Positions 38,750 through 49,400 of a stretch of 64,000 nucleotides of DNA are shown in pieces. Source of the stretch: Massilia agrisoli (GTDB taxonomy: Bacteria; Pseudomonadota; Gammaproteobacteria; Burkholderiales; Burkholderiaceae_D); contig NZ_JAJHPV010000021.1 in NCBI RefSeq assembly GCF_020831365.1, forward strand, positions 1-64,000. The letters run 5' to 3'. The first letter of the stretch is position 1. Every line of letters begins with the position of its first letter. The position numbers were made by a program, and so were the translations under genes. The notes below the pieces were generated by a model, which saw only the letters and a list, made by a program, of their open reading frames with translations, ran no database searches and was not told the origin of the DNA.

Positions 38750-39697
38750 ATGCCGTCCGCTGACCTCTCCCGCCTTGCGCAGGAGAAGCCGCTGCGCGTC
38801 CTGCTGATCCATGCCGGCGAGCCTGACTCGCTCAGCTGGGCCGGCCTGTACCAGCCGCTGCGGCTCGCCGCCAAGCTGCTCGGGCCCGAACGCCTGCACG
38901 TCGACGTGCGCAGTCCCGACAAATTCCCCACAGACATCCAGCGCCACTGGCATTTGGTGCTGCTGGTTGCCGACGAAGCCCAGGCCGCGCTCAAGCCCGG
39001 CAACATCCGTGTCGTGATCGAGCGCTGCCGCTCGGCCGCGTTCTGGGGCGGGGTAGGCGCCGGGGTGCTTTGGCTGGCGGACGCCGGCGTGCTGTCGGGC
39101 GTGCGCACGGCGCTGCCGTGGTCGCTGTACCCGGACGCCGACTCGATCGACGAGCACACCATGTTCACGCCCAACCTGTTCGAAATCGACGGCGCCCACC
39201 TGACCTGCTGCGGCGGCGCGGCCAGCATCGACTTCGCGCTGACCCTGGTGGAAGCGATTTTCGGTGCCGGCATCCAGAGCCAGATCAAGGAACAGCTCTG
39301 CATCGACCGCGTGCGCGGCAAGGACGAACGGCAGCGGGTAGCACTGCAGGCGCGCTTCGGCGCCTTGCAGCCGAAGCTGACGGAAGCGGTATCGCTGATG
39401 GAAGCCAACATCGAAGAACCGCTGTCGACGGACGACATTGCCAATCTTGTAGGGATCTCGCGGCGCCAGCTCGAACGCCTGTTCAAACAATACCTCGGCA
39501 GCCTGCCATCGCGCTACTACCTCGAGCTGCGGCTACAGCGCGCGCGGCAACTACTCCAAAGCACCAACAACTCGATCGTGCAGGTCGGGCTGATGTGTGG
39601 CTTCTCGAGTGGCTCGCACTTCTCCACCGCCTTCGGCGCCCTGTTCGGCAACACCCCCCGCGAAGAACGCCAGCGCAAGCTCAGCGGCACCAATTAA
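38750..39697 (+). CDS. AraC/GlxA-type transcriptional regulator, probable arginine regulator (ArgR-like)
   Basis: 315 residues. The N-terminal half (about 15-200) has the DJ-1/PfpI-like amidotransferase fold of GlxA-type regulators. The C-terminal AraC domain has two helix-turn-helices: STDDIANLVGISRRQLERLF and VGLMCGFSSGSHFSTAFGA. This is the architecture of Pseudomonas ArgR, which activates the arginine succinyltransferase operon and gdhB. Its location directly before the AST operon with gdhB supports the same job. The name is inference from architecture and context; related GbdR/CdhR regulators share the fold. Confidence 0.85.
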   Translation: MPSADLSRLAQEKPLRVLLIHAGEPDSLSWAGLYQPLRLAAKLLGPERLHVDVRSPDKFPTDIQRHWHLVLLVADEAQAALKPGNIRVVIERCRSAAFWGGVGAGVLWLADAGVLSGVRTALPWSLYPDADSIDEHTMFTPNLFEIDGAHLTCCGGAASIDFALTLVEAIFGAGIQSQIKEQLCIDRVRGKDERQRVALQARFGALQPKLTEAVSLMEANIEEPLSTDDIANLVGISRRQLERLFKQYLGSLPSRYYLELRLQRARQLLQSTNNSIVQVGLMCGFSSGSHFSTAFGALFGNTPREERQRKLSGTN

Positions 39698-39708
39698 AAC
39701 AGCAAAAG

Positions 39709-40024
39709 TTTCCAAATTCGGGGTCAGACCACCGGTTTTTGCAAGAAGTTTCCAAATTCGGGGTCAGACCACAGGGTTTTTGAAAGATTTCCAAAAAACC
39801 GGTGGTCTGACCCCGATTTTGCAAAAAACGGTGGTCTGACCCCGATTTTGGCAATTTTCGGGCTATTTAGTGGCAGTTTTGTATGAGCAAAAGAGTTTCC
39901 AAATTCGGGGTCAGACCACAGGGTTTTTGAAAGATTTTCAGAAACCGGTGGTCAACGTGACCCGGTCTGACCCCGATTTTGGCACTTTTTGAGCGATTTC
40001 ATGGCAATTTTGTATGAGCAAAAG
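39709..40024. repeat. Duplicated GGGGTCAGACCAC hairpin array before astC
   Basis: Three copies of a 24-base unit (tttccaaattcggggtcagaccac type) lie at 39709, 39749 and 39896. Three inverted copies of gtggtctgaccccgatttt type lie at 39802, 39831 and 39964, the last one interrupted before ggtctgacc. Two larger blocks of about 130-150 bases are direct duplicates: 39749-39893 and 39896-40024, both ending tgtatgagcaaaag. Each block folds into a long stem. The array has no coding capacity and fills most of the 438 bases between the regulator and astC. Confidence 0.9.
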
Positions 40025-40071
40025 TGAAAATGGCTGTCGCTTGTTGAAAAGAGTTTTGTTGCTGCGTTTCC

Positions 40072-40077
40072 TATAAT
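40072..40077 (+). promoter_or_regulatory. -10 box of the AST operon promoter
   Basis: A perfect TATAAT 59 bases before the astC start, with no good -35 hexamer at the normal distance. That is what an activator-dependent promoter looks like and fits control by the ArgR-like protein encoded upstream. Confidence 0.55.
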
Positions 40078-40135
40078 GGCGCACACGCGCCCCGCTGTTG
40101 GCCGGGCGCGACCCTTAACTTCGACGAGGAATGCC

Positions 40136-41386
40136 ATGAACGCAAATGATGCCGGTCTTACTACACGGGCTGTGACCCGGGAAACTTTCGACGAGGTCTT
40201 GGTCCCAACGTACGCACCGGCCGCCATGGTGCCCGTGCGCGCTTCCGGACTCGATCTGTGGGACCAGGCCGGCAAGCATTACCTCGATTTCACTTCCGGT
40301 ATCGCCGTGACCAGCCTGGGGCATTGCAACCCGGCCCTGGTCGATGCGCTGACCCAGCAAATGCACAAGGTCTGGCACCTGGGTAATGGCTACACCAACG
40401 AGCAGGTGCTGCGCCTGGCGCTGGCGCTGACCGAGGCTACCTTCGCCGACCGCGCTTTCTTCTGCAACTCGGGCGCCGAGGCGAACGAGGGCGCACTGAA
40501 GCTGGCGCGCAAGTATGCGCACACGAAGTTCGGCCCGCATAAGTCGCGCATCGTGTCCTGCCTGTCGTCGTTCCACGGCCGCACCCTGTTCACCGTGTCC
40601 GTCGGCGGCCAGCCGAAGTACACCGAGGGCTTCGAGCCACTGCCGCAGCAGCTGGACCACATCCCGTACAACGACATCGAAGCGGCGCGCGCAGCCATCG
40701 GCGACGATGTGTGCGCTGTGATCGTCGAGCCTATCCAGGGCGAGGGCGGCGTCATCCCGGGAAATCCTGAATACCTGAAGGCGCTGCGCGAGTTCTGCGA
40801 CAAGACCGGCGCGCTGCTGATCTTCGATGAAGTGCAGTCGGGCGTTGGCCGCACCGGCGAGCTGTATGCCTACATGGGCATGGGCGTGACCCCGGACATC
40901 CTGACCAGCGCCAAGGCACTGGGCAACGGCTATCCAATCGGCGCCATGCTGACCACTAACGAGATCGCGCACCACTTCGGCGTCGGCTCGCACGGCACCA
41001 CTTACGGCGGCAACCCGCTGGCTGCAACCGTGGCGCTGAACGTCATCGACACCATCAACCAGCCTGCCTTCCTGGCGCGCGTGAAAGAGGCTTCGGCCAA
41101 AATCTTCGCGAACCTCGACAAGCTGACCGCCGACTACCCGCACGTGTTCGGCAAGGTGCGCGGCAGCGGCCTGCTGATTGGCCTGCCGCTGGCCGAAGGC
41201 TTCAAGGGCCGCGCCAAGGACTTCACCAAGGCATGCGAAGCCCTCGGCCTGATGCTGCTGATCGCCGGTCCCGACGTGGTGCGCCTGGCGCCTGCGCTGA
41301 TCGTCTCGGACGAGCAGATCGCCAACGCCGACCGCATCATGCGCGAGGCGATCGAGCAGATGCTCAATCCGGCGCCTGCCAAGTAA
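40136..41386 (+). CDS. astC: Succinylornithine / acetylornithine aminotransferase
   Basis: 416 residues from the chosen Met, which has GAGGA seven bases upstream. Class III PLP aminotransferase: NSGAEANEGALKLARKY, FDEVQSGVGRTG and the PLP lysine in TSAKALGNGYPIG. In the AST pathway it moves the amino group of succinylornithine to 2-oxoglutarate (step three). Such enzymes also accept acetylornithine (argD activity). First gene of the AST operon; aruF begins 64 bases later. Confidence 0.94.
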   Translation: MNANDAGLTTRAVTRETFDEVLVPTYAPAAMVPVRASGLDLWDQAGKHYLDFTSGIAVTSLGHCNPALVDALTQQMHKVWHLGNGYTNEQVLRLALALTEATFADRAFFCNSGAEANEGALKLARKYAHTKFGPHKSRIVSCLSSFHGRTLFTVSVGGQPKYTEGFEPLPQQLDHIPYNDIEAARAAIGDDVCAVIVEPIQGEGGVIPGNPEYLKALREFCDKTGALLIFDEVQSGVGRTGELYAYMGMGVTPDILTSAKALGNGYPIGAMLTTNEIAHHFGVGSHGTTYGGNPLAATVALNVIDTINQPAFLARVKEASAKIFANLDKLTADYPHVFGKVRGSGLLIGLPLAEGFKGRAKDFTKACEALGLMLLIAGPDVVRLAPALIVSDEQIANADRIMREAIEQMLNPAPAK

Positions 41387-41450
41387 TACCACCTGCCGGC
41401 GCGCCGCGTTTCGCGCAGCGCGCCGGCCTGCAAGCACTTTAGGAGTTCAC

Positions 41451-42482
41451 ATGTTTGTTGTCCGTCCGGTGGAACTTACGGATATCGCCAGCCTCGAAAA
41501 GCTGGCCGCGGTGACCATGCCAGGCGTGCACACCCTGCCGAAAACGCACGGAGAAATTGCGGCCTCGGTGGAGCGGTCGATCGCCTCCTTCGCGGCCCAT
41601 GTCGACATTCCGAGCGAGGAGTCGTACATGTTCGTGCTCGAGGAGACAGCGACGGGCAGTATCGCCGGCACCGCCGCGATCCATGCGTCGGCTGGCTCCA
41701 ACGGTACTTACTTCTCATTCCGTAACGATGTGATCCAGCAGGTCTCGCGCGACCTGAACATCAGCCACAGCGTGCATGCGCTGACCTTGTGCTCCGAGCT
41801 GACCGCCTATTCGCAGCTGTCCGGCTACTACATCAGCAACCGCGAACATGCGGGCGTCGAGGCGGCCCTGCTGTCGCGCGCGCGCCTGCTGTTTGCCGTG
41901 CTGGCGCCGCACCGCTTCGGCGACCGCTTCTTCGTGCCGCTGGCGGGCATCACCGACCACCGCGGCCAGTCGCCGTTCTGGGATGCGCTGGGCCGCAAAT
42001 TCTTCAAGATGGATTTCCTCGACGCCGAGCGCGTCATCGGCGGCGCCCGCAACCGCACGCTGATCGTCGAGCTGATGCCGCACTATCCGGTGTACGTGCC
42101 GCTGCTGCCGGGCGACGCGCAAGCGGCGATGGGCCAGATCCATCCGGACGGCGAGCTGGCTTTCGGCCTGCTGACCGAGGAGGGCTTCGAGGCCGACGAC
42201 TACATCGATATCTTCGACGGCGGTCCGATCCTGCAGGCCCACAAGAACTCGCTGCGCACCTTCGGCGCATCGATGGTGCGCCGCGTGGCCGAAGCCGAAC
42301 CCGGCGCCGCCAGCGATGTCATGGTGAACTACGCCGTGGCCGCCAGCAACGAGCAGAATTTCCGCGCCATCACCGTGGCTTGTCCGTCGGCCGAAGCACT
42401 CGATTCGATCTTGCTGCCGGCTTCCGCACTCGCGGAGTTGATGGTCGAGCCGGGCGACAACGTCATTTGCGTCAGAATCTGA
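41451..42482 (+). CDS. aruF: Arginine/ornithine N-succinyltransferase, alpha subunit
   Basis: 343 residues of the AstA family. Recognisable are FVVRPVELTDIASLEKLA at the start, the SCTELCS-like block here read as HALTLCSELTAYS, and DHRGQSPFWDALGRKFF. It is paralogous to the following gene product, and the two should form a heteromer as AruF-AruG do in Pseudomonas. It transfers succinyl from succinyl-CoA to arginine, the first AST step. 13 bases separate it from aruG. Confidence 0.94.
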   Translation: MFVVRPVELTDIASLEKLAAVTMPGVHTLPKTHGEIAASVERSIASFAAHVDIPSEESYMFVLEETATGSIAGTAAIHASAGSNGTYFSFRNDVIQQVSRDLNISHSVHALTLCSELTAYSQLSGYYISNREHAGVEAALLSRARLLFAVLAPHRFGDRFFVPLAGITDHRGQSPFWDALGRKFFKMDFLDAERVIGGARNRTLIVELMPHYPVYVPLLPGDAQAAMGQIHPDGELAFGLLTEEGFEADDYIDIFDGGPILQAHKNSLRTFGASMVRRVAEAEPGAASDVMVNYAVAASNEQNFRAITVACPSAEALDSILLPASALAELMVEPGDNVICVRI

Positions 42483-42495
42483 GTGAGATAAACCT

Positions 42496-43530
42496 ATGCT
42501 AGTAGTGCGCGCAATTACCGCCGACGACCTCGAAGCCTTGCTCGATATGGCGGGCCAGGTCGGCAGCGGCATGACGACCCTCAAGCCGGACCGCAAGATG
42601 CTGGGCGACCGCGTCAGCATCGCCGTGCAGTCCTTCGCCGAGACCATCGCGCCTGAAAAGCGCGACTACATGTTTGTCATGGAGGACACCAGCAACGGCC
42701 GCATGGCCGGAATCTGCGCCATCAAGGGCGCGGTTGGCCTGGACGAGCCTTTCTATAACTACCGCATCGGCACGCTGGTGCATTCGAGCCGCGAGCTCGA
42801 TGTGTTCACGCGCATGGAGACGCTGTACCTGTCGAACGACCTGACCGGCTCCACCGAACTATGCTCGCTGTTCCTGCATCCGGACTACCGCGTCGGTAAC
42901 AACGGCAAATGGCTCTCAAAGAGCCGCTTCCTGTTCATCGCCCAGTTCCCGCACCTGTTCACCGAAAAGCTGATCGCCGAGATGCGCGGCTACCAGGAAG
43001 AAGATGGCCGCTCGCCGTTCTACGAGGGCCTTGGCCGCCACTTCTTCAAGATGGACTTCAACCACGTCGACAACCTGACGGCGCTGGGCAAGAAGTCCTT
43101 CATCGCCGAGCTGATGCCGCGCCAGCCGCTGTATGTCGATTACCTGCCCGACGATGCGCGCGAGGTGATCGGCAAGGTGCACACGTCCACCGCCCCGGCG
43201 CGCAGGCTGCTGGAGCAGGAGGGCATGCATTACGAGGGTTATGTCGACATCTTCGACGCCGGCCCGGTGCTGCAGGCGCGCGTGTCCGAACTGCGCGCCA
43301 TGCGCGACAGTATCGTGGTCACCGCGGACGTGGCCGCACTGCCGGCGCCCGGCGAGCCGACCCTGGTGTCGAACACCACGCTGCATGATTTTCGGATGAT
43401 CGTGGCAAGCGCCGCGCCGGCCCAGGGCGCCATCGCCCTGTCGCCCGACGAGCTGGCGCTGCTGCACTGCCAAGGCGGCGACCAGGTTCGCACGCTGTCA
43501 CTCAATGTAAGGAAGAACGCACATGTCTAA
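42496..43530 (+). CDS. aruG: Arginine N-succinyltransferase, beta subunit
   Basis: 344 residues, AstA family. It has LVVRAITADDLEALLDMA at the start, SNDLTGSTELCSLFLHPDYR and GRSPFYEGLGRHFFKMDF. Closest in wording to the single AstA of enteric bacteria, so this is likely the chain carrying most of the arginine-binding site. Its last eight bases overlap astD, showing translational coupling. Confidence 0.94.
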   Translation: MLVVRAITADDLEALLDMAGQVGSGMTTLKPDRKMLGDRVSIAVQSFAETIAPEKRDYMFVMEDTSNGRMAGICAIKGAVGLDEPFYNYRIGTLVHSSRELDVFTRMETLYLSNDLTGSTELCSLFLHPDYRVGNNGKWLSKSRFLFIAQFPHLFTEKLIAEMRGYQEEDGRSPFYEGLGRHFFKMDFNHVDNLTALGKKSFIAELMPRQPLYVDYLPDDAREVIGKVHTSTAPARRLLEQEGMHYEGYVDIFDAGPVLQARVSELRAMRDSIVVTADVAALPAPGEPTLVSNTTLHDFRMIVASAAPAQGAIALSPDELALLHCQGGDQVRTLSLNVRKNAHV

Positions 43531-44989
43531 CCTGAGCAACTACATCAACGGCGAGTGGGAAGCCGGCAGCGGCGCTGATCTCGCAACCATCGATCCGGCC
43601 AGCGGCCGCCAGACCTGGACCAGCAAGGAGTCGACGCCCGACGACGTGGCGCGCGCGGTAAAGGCCGCACGCGGCGCGTTCGACAGCTGGGCCATGGCGC
43701 CGCTCGATGAGCGCATCGCCGTGTGCACCCGTTTCCGCGACCTGCTGAAGGAAAACGCCGAGGACTTGGCGAAGACCATCGCGGAAGAAGTGGGCAAGCC
43801 GATGTGGGAAGCGCGCACCGAGGTGACGACCATGGCCAACAAGGTCGATATCTCGGTCCAGGCCTACGGCGCGCGCACCGGCGAGGTGGCCGCCAAGGTC
43901 GCCGACGGCAATGCAGTGCTGCGCCACCGCCCGCATGGCGTGTTCGGCGTGTTCGGTCCGTATAACTTCCCGGGACACCTACCCAACGGCCATATCGTGC
44001 CTGCGCTTATCGCTGGTAACACGGTGGTGTTCAAGCCGAGCGAGTACGCGCCGCGCACGGCCGTCAAGACCGTGCAGCTGTGGGAAAAGGCCGGCCTGCC
44101 GAAGGGCGTGATCAACCTGGTCAACGGTGGCCGAAATACCGGTGTCGCGCTCGGCCAGGCCGATGTCGATGGCGTGCTGTTCACCGGCAGCTGCCAGACC
44201 GGCGTCGCGCTGCACAAGCAGTTCGGCGGCCAGCCAGGCAAGATGCTGGCGCTGGAAATGGGCGGTAACAATCCACTGGTGGTGTGGGATGTGAAGGATG
44301 TCGACGCGGCCGTGCATCACGCCGTGATGTCGGCATTTATCTCGGCCGGCCAGCGCTGCACTTGCGCGCGCCGGCTGGTGGTGCAGGATTCGCCTGCCGG
44401 CGAGGCGTTCATCAAGCGCCTGGTGGAAGTGGCCGGCAAGCTGACCGTCGGCGCGCCGGATGCCGACCCGCAGCCGTTCATGGGCCCTGTGGTGTCGAGC
44501 GCGGTGGCGGCCCGCCTGGTGCAGGCGCAGGCCGATATGGCCGCCAAGGGCGGCACCGTGCTGCTGCAAATGAAGCAGCTCGACCCAAATGCCGGTTTCG
44601 TCACCGCTGGTATCGTCGACGTGACCAATGCACAAGGCATTCCTGACGAAGAGTGGTTCGGGCCACTGCTGCAGGTCGTGCGCGTCAAGGACTTCGACAG
44701 CGCCATCAAGGTCGCCAACGCCACCGAATTCGGCCTGGCCGCCGCGCTGCTGTCGAACGACGAATCCCTGTGGAAGCAGTTCTCGGTCAAGGCACGCGCC
44801 GGCATCGTCAACTGGAACCGCCCGACCACGGGCGCAGCCAGCAGCGCGCCATTTGGCGGTGTCGGCAAGTCCGGCAACCATCGCCCAAGCGCTTACTACG
44901 CCGCAGACTACTGCGCTTATCCGGTCGCGTCGATCGAGACCGACGAACTGGCGCTGCCAGCCAAGCTGTCGCCTGGCCTGGCCATCTAG
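43523..44989 (+). CDS. astD: N-succinylglutamate 5-semialdehyde dehydrogenase
   Basis: 488 residues, aldehyde dehydrogenase superfamily. The catalytic glutamate is in [11 protein letters not shown] and the catalytic cysteine in [12 protein letters not shown]. The NAD-binding region is around FTGSCQTG. It oxidises succinylglutamate semialdehyde to succinylglutamate (step four). Starts inside the end of aruG and is followed by astB after eight bases. Confidence 0.96.
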   Translation: MSNLSNYINGEWEAGSGADLATIDPASGRQTWTSKESTPDDVARAVKAARGAFDSWAMAPLDERIAVCTRFRDLLKENAEDLAKTIAEEVGKPMWEARTEVTTMANKVDISVQAYGARTGEVAAKVADGNAVLRHRPHGVFGVFGPYNFPGHLPNGHIVPALIAGNTVVFKPSEYAPRTAVKTVQLWEKAGLPKGVINLVNGGRNTGVALGQADVDGVLFTGSCQTGVALHKQFGGQPGKMLALEMGGNNPLVVWDVKDVDAAVHHAVMSAFISAGQRCTCARRLVVQDSPAGEAFIKRLVEVAGKLTVGAPDADPQPFMGPVVSSAVAARLVQAQADMAAKGGTVLLQMKQLDPNAGFVTAGIVDVTNAQGIPDEEWFGPLLQVVRVKDFDSAIKVANATEFGLAAALLSNDESLWKQFSVKARAGIVNWNRPTTGAASSAPFGGVGKSGNHRPSAYYAADYCAYPVASIETDELALPAKLSPGLAI

Positions 44990-44997
44990 GATCACTT

Positions 44998-46341
44998 ATG
45001 CAACCAGCACGCGAATTCAACTTCGACGGCCTCGTAGGGCCGTCGCACAACTACGCCGGACTCTCTTTCGGCAACGTCGCCTCGTTCAGCAACGTCAAGA
45101 GCGCGTCGAACCCGAGGGAGGCCGCGCTGCAGGGCCTGGCCAAGATGCGCGCGCTGGCCGCGCGCGGCTTCGCGCAGGCGGTCATGCCGCCGCAGGCGCG
45201 CCCGAACTTCCGCCTCCTGCGTTCGATCGGCTTTACCGGCACCGACGCCGACGTGCTGGCGCGCGCTTACCGCGAGTCGCCGGTGATCCTGGCCTGCGCG
45301 TATTCGGCGTCGCCAATGTGGACCGCCAACGCGGCCACCGTCAGCCCGTCGGCTGACACACTTGATGGGCGCGTGCACTTCACCGCCGCGAACCTGAACA
45401 ACAAGCTGCACCGCGCGATGGAGCACGAGCAGGCCTGCCGCACGCTGCGCGCCATCTTCTCAGACGCCGGGCACTTTGCAGTGCATGACGCGCTGCCATC
45501 GACGCCGGCGTTCGGCGACGAAGGCGCGGCCAACCATACCCGCTTCGCAGCCCGCCATGGCGAGCGCGGCGTCGAGCTGTTTGTGTACGGCCGCGTCGAG
45601 TTCGACCCGTCCGCGCCAGCCCCGAAAAAATACCCGGCCCGCCAGACGCTGGAAGCATCGCAGGCCATCGCGCGCCTGCATGGCCTGCATGCCGAGCGCA
45701 CCGTGTTCGCGTCGCAGAACCCGGACGTGATCGACCAGGGCGTGTTCCACAATGACGTGATCGCGGTCGGTAACGGCAATGTGCTGTTCTATCACGAGCA
45801 GGCCTTCGCGGACGAAGCCGCCGTGCTGGCCCAGCTGCGCGCCGCAATGGCCGGCGTGGGCGCAGAATTGCATGCTGTGCGCGTCGATACCGGCCTCGTG
45901 TCGGTCGCCGATGCGGTATCGAGCTACCTGTTCAACAGCCAACTGTTGTCAAAACCCGACGGTTCGATGGCGCTGGTGGTGCCGCACGAATGCGCGGAAA
46001 ACGAAGCGGTGTCGCGCTACCTGCAAGCGCTGGTCGCGGGCGCCGGCCCGGTCAATGAACTGATCGACTTCGACCTGCGCCAGAGCATGCGCAACGGCGG
46101 CGGCCCGGCATGCCTGCGCCTGCGCGTGGCGCTGACGGACGCCGAAGCGGCGGCGATGCACCAGGGCGTGGTGATGACCGAGGCGCTTTACGCAAGCCTG
46201 GTGGCGTGGGTCGGGAAACACTACCGCGACCGGATCGAGCCGAAAGACCTGGCCGACCCGCAGCTGGCCATCGAATGCAGCACTGCGCTGCAGGATCTTG
46301 AACGCATTTTGGGGCTGCCCGGCCTGTACGACCTGGCGTAG
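44998..46341 (+). CDS. astB: N-succinylarginine dihydrolase
   Basis: 447 residues from the chosen Met; the long open frame upstream is a shadow of astD. Guanidine-modifying fold: [18 protein letters not shown] near the start, the His-bearing VVPHECAEN, and the catalytic cysteine in [13 protein letters not shown] near the end. It converts succinylarginine to succinylornithine, CO2 and two ammonia (step two). The next gene is 126 bases away and separated by a small hairpin. Confidence 0.96.
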   Translation: MQPAREFNFDGLVGPSHNYAGLSFGNVASFSNVKSASNPREAALQGLAKMRALAARGFAQAVMPPQARPNFRLLRSIGFTGTDADVLARAYRESPVILACAYSASPMWTANAATVSPSADTLDGRVHFTAANLNNKLHRAMEHEQACRTLRAIFSDAGHFAVHDALPSTPAFGDEGAANHTRFAARHGERGVELFVYGRVEFDPSAPAPKKYPARQTLEASQAIARLHGLHAERTVFASQNPDVIDQGVFHNDVIAVGNGNVLFYHEQAFADEAAVLAQLRAAMAGVGAELHAVRVDTGLVSVADAVSSYLFNSQLLSKPDGSMALVVPHECAENEAVSRYLQALVAGAGPVNELIDFDLRQSMRNGGGPACLRLRVALTDAEAAAMHQGVVMTEALYASLVAWVGKHYRDRIEPKDLADPQLAIECSTALQDLERILGLPGLYDLA

Positions 46342-46373
46342 AATGCTGGGTTGCTTTGAGGAACTAATTTTTG

Positions 46374-46395
46374 GACGGGCCAACCCCGTCTTTCT
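46374..46395 (+). terminator. Weak hairpin terminator or attenuator between astB and gdh
   Basis: gacggg-ccaac-cccgtc followed by tttct, 33 bases after astB and 73 bases before the glutamate dehydrogenase start. The short stem and broken U-tract suggest partial termination that could lower expression of the large gene. Confidence 0.4.
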
Positions 46396-46467
46396 ATCGA
46401 TCGCGCGAGCACGGCCACAAGCAGGTGCAAACGCGAGGCACTACACAACAAGCATTGGAGAAGCAAG

Positions 46468-49400
46468 ATGAAGAACATGCCACAAAACGTGCGTGCGCAA
46501 ACGCTGGCACTGGTCAACGCAAGCAAGCCGGCTGCAGACAGCAGCCAGGTCGAAGCCCTGATCGGCGCCTGGCTGGCGTCGCTGGACGACGAAGACCTGG
46601 CAGGCACGTCGCCCGACAGCCTCGCGCCAGTGCTGTGGGACGGTTTTTTCCAGGCCGCGCGCCGCGCCTCGCATGGCTGCCAGATCGCCCAGCTGCGTTA
46701 CGCGGACGGCCGCGGCGGCATGGCGAGCGCCTTGCTTATCCTGAATGACGACATGCCTTACCTCGTCGATTCGATCGTCATGGCCCTGCGCAAGCAGAAG
46801 GTCCAGGCGACCGGCGTGATGAACGCCGTGCTCGCTGTGCGCCGCGATGCGAACGGCCAGGCAGTCGCTGTCGGCGAAGCCGGCGCGCCGCTCGAATCGT
46901 ATGTGCTTTGCCTGCTGGCTGAAGACCTCGCCGCGGATGAACTGAGCGCCCTCGTCGAGCGCCTGCAGATGGTGGCGCGCGACGCCGCCGTGGTACGCCG
47001 CGACGCGGTGGCGATGGCCGACCGCCTGACCGCCGTCGCCGCGCAAGCCGCGCAGCAGGGCCCGGCCGGCCAGGAAGTCGCTGCCTTCCTCGAATGGGCC
47101 AAGAACGAAGGCTTCGAGCCGTTCGGCTACGCCTACTACGTCGCCAAGCCTGGCGTGCGCGAACTTGAGCGCGACATCCCAAGCCGCATGGGCGTGCTGC
47201 AGGATACTTCGCACCCGGTCTACGGCACCTGCCTGGCCAACATCCCGGGCGACTTTGAGACCCTGTCGAACCGTCCCGACGCGCTGTCGATCGTCAAGGC
47301 CGACGTCGAAGGCACGCTGCACCGCGACCAGCCGCTGGATTTCATCGGCGTGCGCCACACCGACGCGCAGGGCGCGATCCTCGGCGAGCACTGCTTCGTC
47401 GGCCTGTTCACCCGCGCCGCCACCTCGACCCCGCTGGCGCGCCTGCCGTTCGCGCGTGGCCGCGTGGCCAAGGTGCTGTCGCTCGCTGGCGTGCGCCAGG
47501 AAGGCTTCCGCGCAGAGAAGTTCATCGAGATCCTCGAATCGCTGCCGCGCACCGAAGCGCTGGAAGCCGATCCTGAATGGCTGGCGCAGGTATGCAGCTC
47601 GGTCGTTTCCTTGTACAAGCAGCCGCGCGCAAAGATCTTCGCCCGCCGCGACGTCTATGCGCGCCACCTGAACGTGCTGGTTTATATGCCGCGCGAGCGC
47701 TATAGCGCCGCCATCGTCCAGAGCCTGGCCCAGGCGCTGAAGGAAAGCTCGGGCGCGACCGACGTGCGCCCGCAGGCCCTGGTGGCCGACGGCCCGCTGG
47801 CCCGCGTCTACCTGATCGCACACGCCGCGCGCAATCCGCTCGACCTCGAAAGCGACATACAGCAGCCGCTGATGTCGATCCTGGAAGGCTGGCATGACAA
47901 GTTCGCCGCGCTGACCGACAGCGTTCCTGACGTTGCGGCCCGCACCACCTTGCGCAAGATGTGCTCGACCCTGCCGGTCAACTACGTGACCGCCACCGCG
48001 CCTGAAGTCGCGTTCCGCGACCTCGAAGCGATCCTGGCCAACGGCAGCGAAGGCATCGAAGTGCGTATCGACGCCGAAGACGCCGACAGCGCCACGGTGC
48101 GCCTGTACTCCATCGAGAACGTGCCGTCGCTGTCGCGCATCCTGCCGGCCCTGCAGAACGCAGGCGTATCGATCGACCGCGAACAGACCTATTCGATCGC
48201 CTCGATCGACGGCGCGCGCCGTTTCGTCACCAGCCTGTCGGTTGACGCGGAAAGCGCGGCCAAGCTGGCGCGCCCGAACATCGTGCCGGTCGCCGAAGAA
48301 CTGTTCACTGCGCTGTTCAACGACGAAGCGGAAGACGGCCGCCTGAACGGCCTGGTCATCGAGGGCGGCCTGTCGACCCGCGAAGTCCAGCTGGTGCGCG
48401 CTTACATCAGCTACTGGCGCCAGACCGGCAGCAAGTTTACCGTCCGCTACATGGCCGACACCCTGCGCCGCCAGCCAGGGCTGGTCAAGGAGCTGGTTGA
48501 CGGCTTCCTGCAGCGCTTCAACCCTGCGCTGCCTGAAGCGGAACGCGCGGCAGGCACCGAGAAGGTCAAGTCGATCAAGTCGCGCCTGGCAACCGTGAAC
48601 CACGCCGACACCGAAGAAATCCTGGCCGCGCTGGTGGACCTGGTGCTGGCCACCGTCCGCACCAGCTACTTCCAGAACGAACAGAAGGGCGACAAGATCA
48701 TCTTCAAGTTCGACACCAGCAACCTGGCGCTGGCGCCGGAACCGCGCCCGTACCGCGAGATCTTCGTGTTCTCGCGCCGCTTCGAGGGCGTGCACCTGCG
48801 CGGCGGCCCTGTCGCCCGCGGCGGCCTGCGCTGGTCGGACCGCATGGAAGACTACCGCACCGAAGTGCTTGGCCTGGTCAAGGCGCAGATGGTGAAGAAC
48901 GCCGTGATCGTGCCGGCCGGCTCGAAGGGCGGTTTCGTCTGCAAGCAGATGCCGAAAGATGCAGTGCGCGAGACCATCGCCGCTGAAGGCGAAGCAGTCT
49001 ACCGCCTGTTCATCTCCAGCCTGCTGGAAGTGACCGACAACCGCGTGCGCGGCGCCATCGTGCCGCCAAGCGACACCGTGCGCTACGACCAGGACGACCC
49101 GTACCTGGTGGTCGCGGCCGACAAGGGCACCGCTACCTTCTCCGACATCGCCAACAGCATCGCGGTCAAGCGCGGCTTCTGGCTGGGCGACGCGTTTGCG
49201 TCGGGCGGCTCGAACGGCTACGACCACAAGAAGATGGGCATTACCGCCAAGGGCGCGTTCGAAGCGGTCAAGCGCCACTTCTACGAGATGGACCACGACA
49301 TGGAAACCACCCCGATCACCATGGTCGGCGTGGGTGACATGTCGGGTGACGTGTTCGGCAACGGCGTGCTGCTGTCGCGCCAGCTCAAGCTGCTGGCCGC

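Noticed and set aside
39709-40024. Possible CRISPR array
   Set aside because: Units occur in both orientations, spacings are irregular, the material between units is itself duplicated, and no cas gene is near.
40076-40135. Upstream start for astC
   Set aside because: It would begin inside the -10 box; the Met at 40136 has a proper GAGGA site and family-typical N-terminus.
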